64,000 nucleotides of DNA. Source: an uncultured Bacteroidales bacterium. Lineage in GTDB: Bacteria > Bacteroidota > Bacteroidia > Bacteroidales > UBA932. Below the pieces are notes generated by a model that saw only the letters and a list, made by a program, of their open reading frames with translations, searched no databases and was not told the DNA's origin. Shown one piece after another: positions 61,047 to 64,000 of this stretch (the stretch's first letter is position 1; each line of letters starts with the position of its first letter). The stretch is from NCBI GenBank assembly GCA_900316245.1, contig ONCE01000010.1:1-64000 (forward strand). Reading direction: 5' to 3'. The position numbers were made by a program, and so were the translations under genes.

Positions 61047-62502
61047 GGGGTTTTTCATCCCGAGGCTGCAGGCCGAGCGTATCTCTTGCGACCTTCCTCA
61101 TATAGGCATCGGCCGCCTCGAAAGTGTACGGAATCTCTCCGTCCAGGACGGCGTTCTTCACCATTTCCTTGAGCTCGCCAATGGTGCTGCAGGGCTCCAG
61201 GCCAAAGAGCTGCATAATATAGTCTCCGGTAATGGGGTTCTTCCAGTTGCGGATCTCGTCCTTGGCTTCCACCTCGGCCATCTTTTCCTTGACCAGTTCA
61301 AAGTTGCGGCGGAGGCGGGCCACCTTGACGGGGTTCTTGGAGGTGATGTCCGCGTTGCACAGGAGCATCAGGTCGTCAATGTCCTCGCCGGCATCGAAGA
61401 GCAGGCGGCGGACGGCGCTGTCGGTGACTTCGTCGTCTACCAGGGCTATCGGCCTTAAATGCAGGTTCACGAGCTTCTGGACGTATTTCATCTTCTCGTT
61501 GAGCGGCATCTTGAGCTTCTGGAAAATCTCCGGAACCATACGGGCGCCCACTACCTCGTGACCGTGGAAGGTCCAGCCCTGGCCGGCCGCATACCGCTTG
61601 GAAATGGGCTTCCCAATATCGTGCAGCAGGGCGGCCCAGTGCAGCCACAGATTGGGCTCGCGGCCCTCTTCCTTCTCGAAGCGGATTACGTTCTCCAGCA
61701 CCTGGAGCGTGTGGGTGAAGTTTTCCTTATGGCCCTTGCCGTCTACCGTTTCCACGCCCTTGAGGCGGCTCAGCTCCGGCAGGAACTGTTTCAGAAGACC
61801 GGTCTCTTCCAGGGTCTCGAAGGCCTTGGAAGGATGGTCGGTCATCAGCATTTTGTTCAGTTCTTCCACAATGCGCTCCTTGGAGAGAATCTGGAGCCTG
61901 TCGGCCATAGCGGTCATAGCGGCTATGCTCTCCGGCACTATGGTAAACGGATGTTCCGGCGTACTCAGCCGGGCGGCGAAGCGGATGGCCCGAAGCATTC
62001 TCAGAGGGTCGTCGGAATAGGTCTGTTCCGGCTCCAGCGGGGTGCGAATGATGCCCGCCGCCAGGTCCTTGATGCCTCCGAAGGGGTCCACGAGGGCGCC
62101 ATAATCTTCGGCCTGTAAACTGAAGGCCATCGCGTTGATGGTGAAGTCCCTTCTGAGCTGATCTTCCTCCAGCGTGCCGTCTTCCACGATGGGCTTGCGG
62201 GATTCGCGGTGATAACTCTCCTTGCGGGCACCCACAAACTCCACCTCCATTCCGTGGTACTTGAGCATAGCCGTGCCGAAGTTCTTGAACACCGACACCC
62301 GGGCCTTGGTCTTCTTGGCTATGGCCTCGGCCAGGGCGATTCCACTCCCTTCCACTACAATATCTATATCCATGTTGGGACGTCCCAGGAAACAGTCCCG
62401 CACGTAGCCTCCAATCACAAAGGCCCGTACGCCCAATTCCCTGGCCGTCTCACCCACTAACTTGAATACCGGATGCTCTAAGTAACCTTCTGTTATCGTC
62501 AT
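61039..62502 (-). CDS. CCA tRNA nucleotidyltransferase/poly(A) polymerase family protein with HD domain
   Basis: 487 residues. The nucleotidyltransferase head is at 27-110: GGYVRDCFLGRPNMDIDIVVEG, with the metal Asp residues DID, then RRDFTINAM and DDPLRMLRAIRFAARL. A C-terminal HD domain (about 250-400) has LHDIGKP. Members add or repair the CCA end of tRNA. The last 15 residues (TLGLQPRDEKPHD) are encoded mostly by the family A copy at 61055-61085, so the native C-terminus was probably extended. It is the second gene of the operon. Confidence 0.88.
   Translation of the reverse strand: MTITEGYLEHPVFKLVGETARELGVRAFVIGGYVRDCFLGRPNMDIDIVVEGSGIALAEAIAKKTKARVSVFKNFGTAMLKYHGMEVEFVGARKESYHRESRKPIVEDGTLEEDQLRRDFTINAMAFSLQAEDYGALVDPFGGIKDLAAGIIRTPLEPEQTYSDDPLRMLRAIRFAARLSTPEHPFTIVPESIAAMTAMADRLQILSKERIVEELNKMLMTDHPSKAFETLEETGLLKQFLPELSRLKGVETVDGKGHKENFTHTLQVLENVIRFEKEEGREPNLWLHWAALLHDIGKPISKRYAAGQGWTFHGHEVVGARMVPEIFQKLKMPLNEKMKYVQKLVNLHLRPIALVDDEVTDSAVRRLLFDAGEDIDDLMLLCNADITSKNPVKVARLRRNFELVKEKMAEVEAKDEIRNWKNPITGDYIMQLFGLEPCSTIGELKEMVKNAVLDGEIPYTFEAADAYMRKVARDTLGLQPRDEKPHD
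61055..61085 (-). repeat. Palindromic repeat family A, copy at the 3' end of the CCA-adding family gene
   Basis: TCATCCCGAGGCTGCAGGCC on the plus strand, then GAGCGTATCTC; it codes RDTLGLQPRD on the minus strand. It is 111 nt from the copy in xerC. Confidence 0.65.
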
Positions 62503-62505
62503 TCT

Positions 62506-62910
62506 CTAGCCGATCATTTCTTCCCACAAAGGGGCCTTTTGCATAAACTCCCAGCCATCCTGCGTCCTCTGAAAAAGGAAGGTCTTGGTACCGTTGGTGA
62601 TACCTATGTACTTCACTTCCAACTCGTTGCAATAGCGGATGGCCTGATCGATCACTTCCTGACTCAGCTCCACCTCCGGGCGCTTGCACTCCACCAGCAT
62701 CAAGGGACTGGCCTTGCGGTCGTACACTACTATATCGGCCCTGTACTCCTTGGCCCCGTGCCTGAACGCCACCTCGCTCCCCATCATATGCTCCGGCACC
62801 TTCATTCCCTCGTGAAGCACGGATATAAACCACTGCCGCACCGCCTCCTCGGGCGTATTCTTCACGCTCTTCTTCCTCAGCGGATCCCAGATATATTCTT
62901 GCTGAATCAT
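62506..62910 (-). CDS. HsdR N-terminal-like PD-(D/E)XK nuclease domain protein
   Basis: 134 residues from the ATG at 62910. The nuclease core is Y-R-A-D-I-V-V-Y then L-V-E-C-K-R-P (Asp and Glu-x-Lys), preceded by the Bacteroidetes-type DPLRKK-VKNTPEEAVRQWF. This matches the type I restriction HsdR N-terminal family, here without helicase, methylase or specificity genes. A -33/-7 promoter at 62919-62950 sets the start and excludes the ATGs at 62943 and 62985. Members of this orphan family usually lie beside holA; here it leads the cca-xerC-hpf-holA operon. Confidence 0.8.
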   Translation of the reverse strand: MIQQEYIWDPLRKKSVKNTPEEAVRQWFISVLHEGMKVPEHMMGSEVAFRHGAKEYRADIVVYDRKASPLMLVECKRPEVELSQEVIDQAIRYCNELEVKYIGITNGTKTFLFQRTQDGWEFMQKAPLWEEMIG

Positions 62911-62918
62911 TTCAACGC

Positions 62919-62950
62919 CAAATTTACCCTTTTTCCCTCTCATATCCAAA
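62919..62950 (-). promoter_or_regulatory. Promoter of the HsdR-N-like to holA operon
   Basis: TTTG at 62950-62947, 20 nt, TAAATTTG (62926-62919), then the ATG at 62910 after 8 nt; leaderless transcript predicted. Confidence 0.65.
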
Positions 62951-63028
62951 CCCACCCACTCCTTGACCCCGCCTAAATAGAGCAACCTACAACCCTAGTA
63001 TTATTAAAAAACTTTGTACCTTTATACC

Positions 63029-64000
63029 ATGAAAGCAAAGATCCTTTTCCTGGCGCTGGGACTGCTGGTGGTAGTTTCGGCCCGTTCGCAGCAGAGGCTG
63101 CAGCCCATTCCCGTAGACCATAAATGGCTGAGTAACAAAGAAGTGGCCTTTACTTACGACGGCTCCTACACGGACCCGGCGTGCTTCAAGCTCACACTAG
63201 GCAAAAAGCTTACCCGCACCGAAGGTTTCCAGGCCCCGGAAAAGTATACGGACTTCCCGCTTCAGCCTAAGGGCGCCGTGAATCTGACCTTTAGCCCGGA
63301 CTCTACCAAACTGGCTTTCACCCGTGGCAACGACCTTTGGGTGGTGGACATTGCCAGTGAAAAGGAAACCCGCCTCACCTTCGACGGCACCGAAACCGTG
63401 ATGAACGGCTACGCCAGCTGGGTGTACTATGAGGAAATCCTGGGCCGGCCGTCCCGCTACCGCGCCTTCTGGTGGAGCCCGGACAGCGAAACCCTGGCCT
63501 TCTACCACTTTGACGACACGGAAGTCCCTATGTTCCCCATCTATTCGCCCAAGGGCCAGGACGGCATCCTCCGCCGCACGCATTATCCCAAGGTGGGAGA
63601 GCGCAATCCGGAGGTAAAAATCGGCTTTGTAAAGGCCTCCGGCAGCGATATAGTCTGGGCCGATTTCAACGAAAAAGAGGACCAGTACTTTGGCATCCCC
63701 TTCTGGGGGGCCGACAGCAAGGCCTTCTTCGTAGCCCGCGAACCGCGCATCCAGAATACCCTGGACCTGTACGCCGTATCGCCGGCCGACGGCAGCAAAA
63801 AAGCCATCTATCACGAGGAAGTATCCACCTGGCTGGACTGGATCGAGGGGATGCTCTTCACTGAGAAAGGCCTCTATATGGTCCGCAGTTTCGAGACCGG
63901 CTGGCAGCAGATTTACTTCCTCACCTACGACGGCCAGCTCAAGCGCCTCACCGACGGCCCCAACTGGCGCATCTCGCTCCTGAGGGCCGAAAAAGACGGA
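63029..64000 (+). CDS. S9 family peptidase (DPP-IV-like), 5' part
   Basis: 324 codons, cut by the window edge. A signal peptide (MKAKILFLALGLLVVVSARSQ) precedes the DPP-IV N-terminal beta-propeller: LTFSPDSTKLAFTRGNDLWV, YASWVYYEEILGR, AFWWSPDSETLAFYHFDDTEVPMFPI. The double Glu in WVYYEEI corresponds to the residues that bind the free N-terminus in DPP-IV. The catalytic serine hydrolase domain lies beyond the window. This exported dipeptidyl peptidase would supply dipeptides to transporters such as the POT protein at 3671. Confidence 0.85.
   Translation, partial: MKAKILFLALGLLVVVSARSQQRLQPIPVDHKWLSNKEVAFTYDGSYTDPACFKLTLGKKLTRTEGFQAPEKYTDFPLQPKGAVNLTFSPDSTKLAFTRGNDLWVVDIASEKETRLTFDGTETVMNGYASWVYYEEILGRPSRYRAFWWSPDSETLAFYHFDDTEVPMFPIYSPKGQDGILRRTHYPKVGERNPEVKIGFVKASGSDIVWADFNEKEDQYFGIPFWGADSKAFFVAREPRIQNTLDLYAVSPADGSKKAIYHEEVSTWLDWIEGMLFTEKGLYMVRSFETGWQQIYFLTYDGQLKRLTDGPNWRISLLRAEKDG

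Overview
The window is about 64 kb of a GC-rich Bacteroidales-type chromosome, probably from an uncultured gut lineage. The assignment rests on: promoters of the Bacteroidetes -33/-7 type (TTG/TTTG, about 20 nt, then TAnnTTTG) upstream of most transcription units; a V-type ATPase operon with the Bacteroidetes arrangement E-DUF2764-A-B-D-I-K; Bacteroidetes families such as DUF4831; a TonB receptor behind a TPP riboswitch; and a split, probably Na+-pumping methylmalonyl-CoA decarboxylase. No species is claimed. Genes are tightly packed in short operons with frequent 1-20 nt overlaps. There is no prophage, IS transposase, CRISPR array or tRNA that I can support.

Layout. 1-95: 5' end of rpsF (minus). 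246-8639: an operon with a lipid A acyltransferase-like gene, DUF4831, pepD, a POT peptide transporter, a zeta-toxin-like ATPase, and the tldD/tldE protease pair. 8667-15861: a GT2 glycosyltransferase, trkA, the four-gene decarboxylase (alpha, gamma, biotin carrier, beta) and a beta-lactamase-fold lipoprotein, closed by a terminator. 15916-16479: a lipoprotein on the other strand. 16649-23804: the V-ATPase operon, then a terminator and a 188-bp inverted-repeat element. 24063-28141: a YfcC-type carrier, a phosphatase-GDPD fusion and an AlkZ-related protein. 28138-33487 (minus): yggS, yidC, DUF349, trmD. 33558-34766: sdaA. 34767-36204: a 1.4-kb non-coding island rich in hairpins and repeats. 36205-41022 (minus): TPP-riboswitch TonB receptor, glutaminyl cyclase, FGE-sialidase fusion. 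41134-42846: pgi and rnpB. 42831-48996 (minus): recX, a patatin with a beta-barrel, rlmN, a helix-hairpin-helix protein, rsmI and a coiled-coil protein. 49035-50270: tdk and a lipoprotein. 50342-54628: recA, an aldose epimerase-like gene, ugd and yicC. 54664-58673 (minus): two halves of a 5'-nucleotidase and a NatAB-type ABC exporter. 58754-62910 (minus): holA, hpf, xerC, a CCA-adding family enzyme and an HsdR-N-like nuclease. 63029-64000: 5' part of a DPP-IV-like peptidase.

Physiology. The genes suggest an anaerobic peptide user with a sodium cycle. A POT importer, PepD, a DPP-IV-like enzyme and serine dehydratase handle peptides and amino acids. The biotin-dependent decarboxylase can expel Na+, and the V-ATPase K subunit carries the residues that bind Na+ in the Enterococcus enzyme, so both may share one Na+ circuit.

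Most interesting signal. Short palindromic repeats have entered protein-coding genes in frame. One family (34796-34845, two tandem copies inside ugd, and a shortened copy near 46770) has a constant core but a different outer stem in each copy, and each stem is self-complementary. A second family places the same decapeptide, GDTLASLGMT, into two unrelated proteins (XerC-like and helix-hairpin-helix), forms the tail of the CCA-adding family enzyme, and sits in oadG and the biotin carrier. A roughly 50-codon insertion splits the PLP-binding protein YggS. These resemble in principle the Rickettsia palindromic elements, and I know of no description of them for Bacteroidales. A second pattern is that many -7 boxes lie only 4-8 nt before the start codon, which predicts many leaderless mRNAs.
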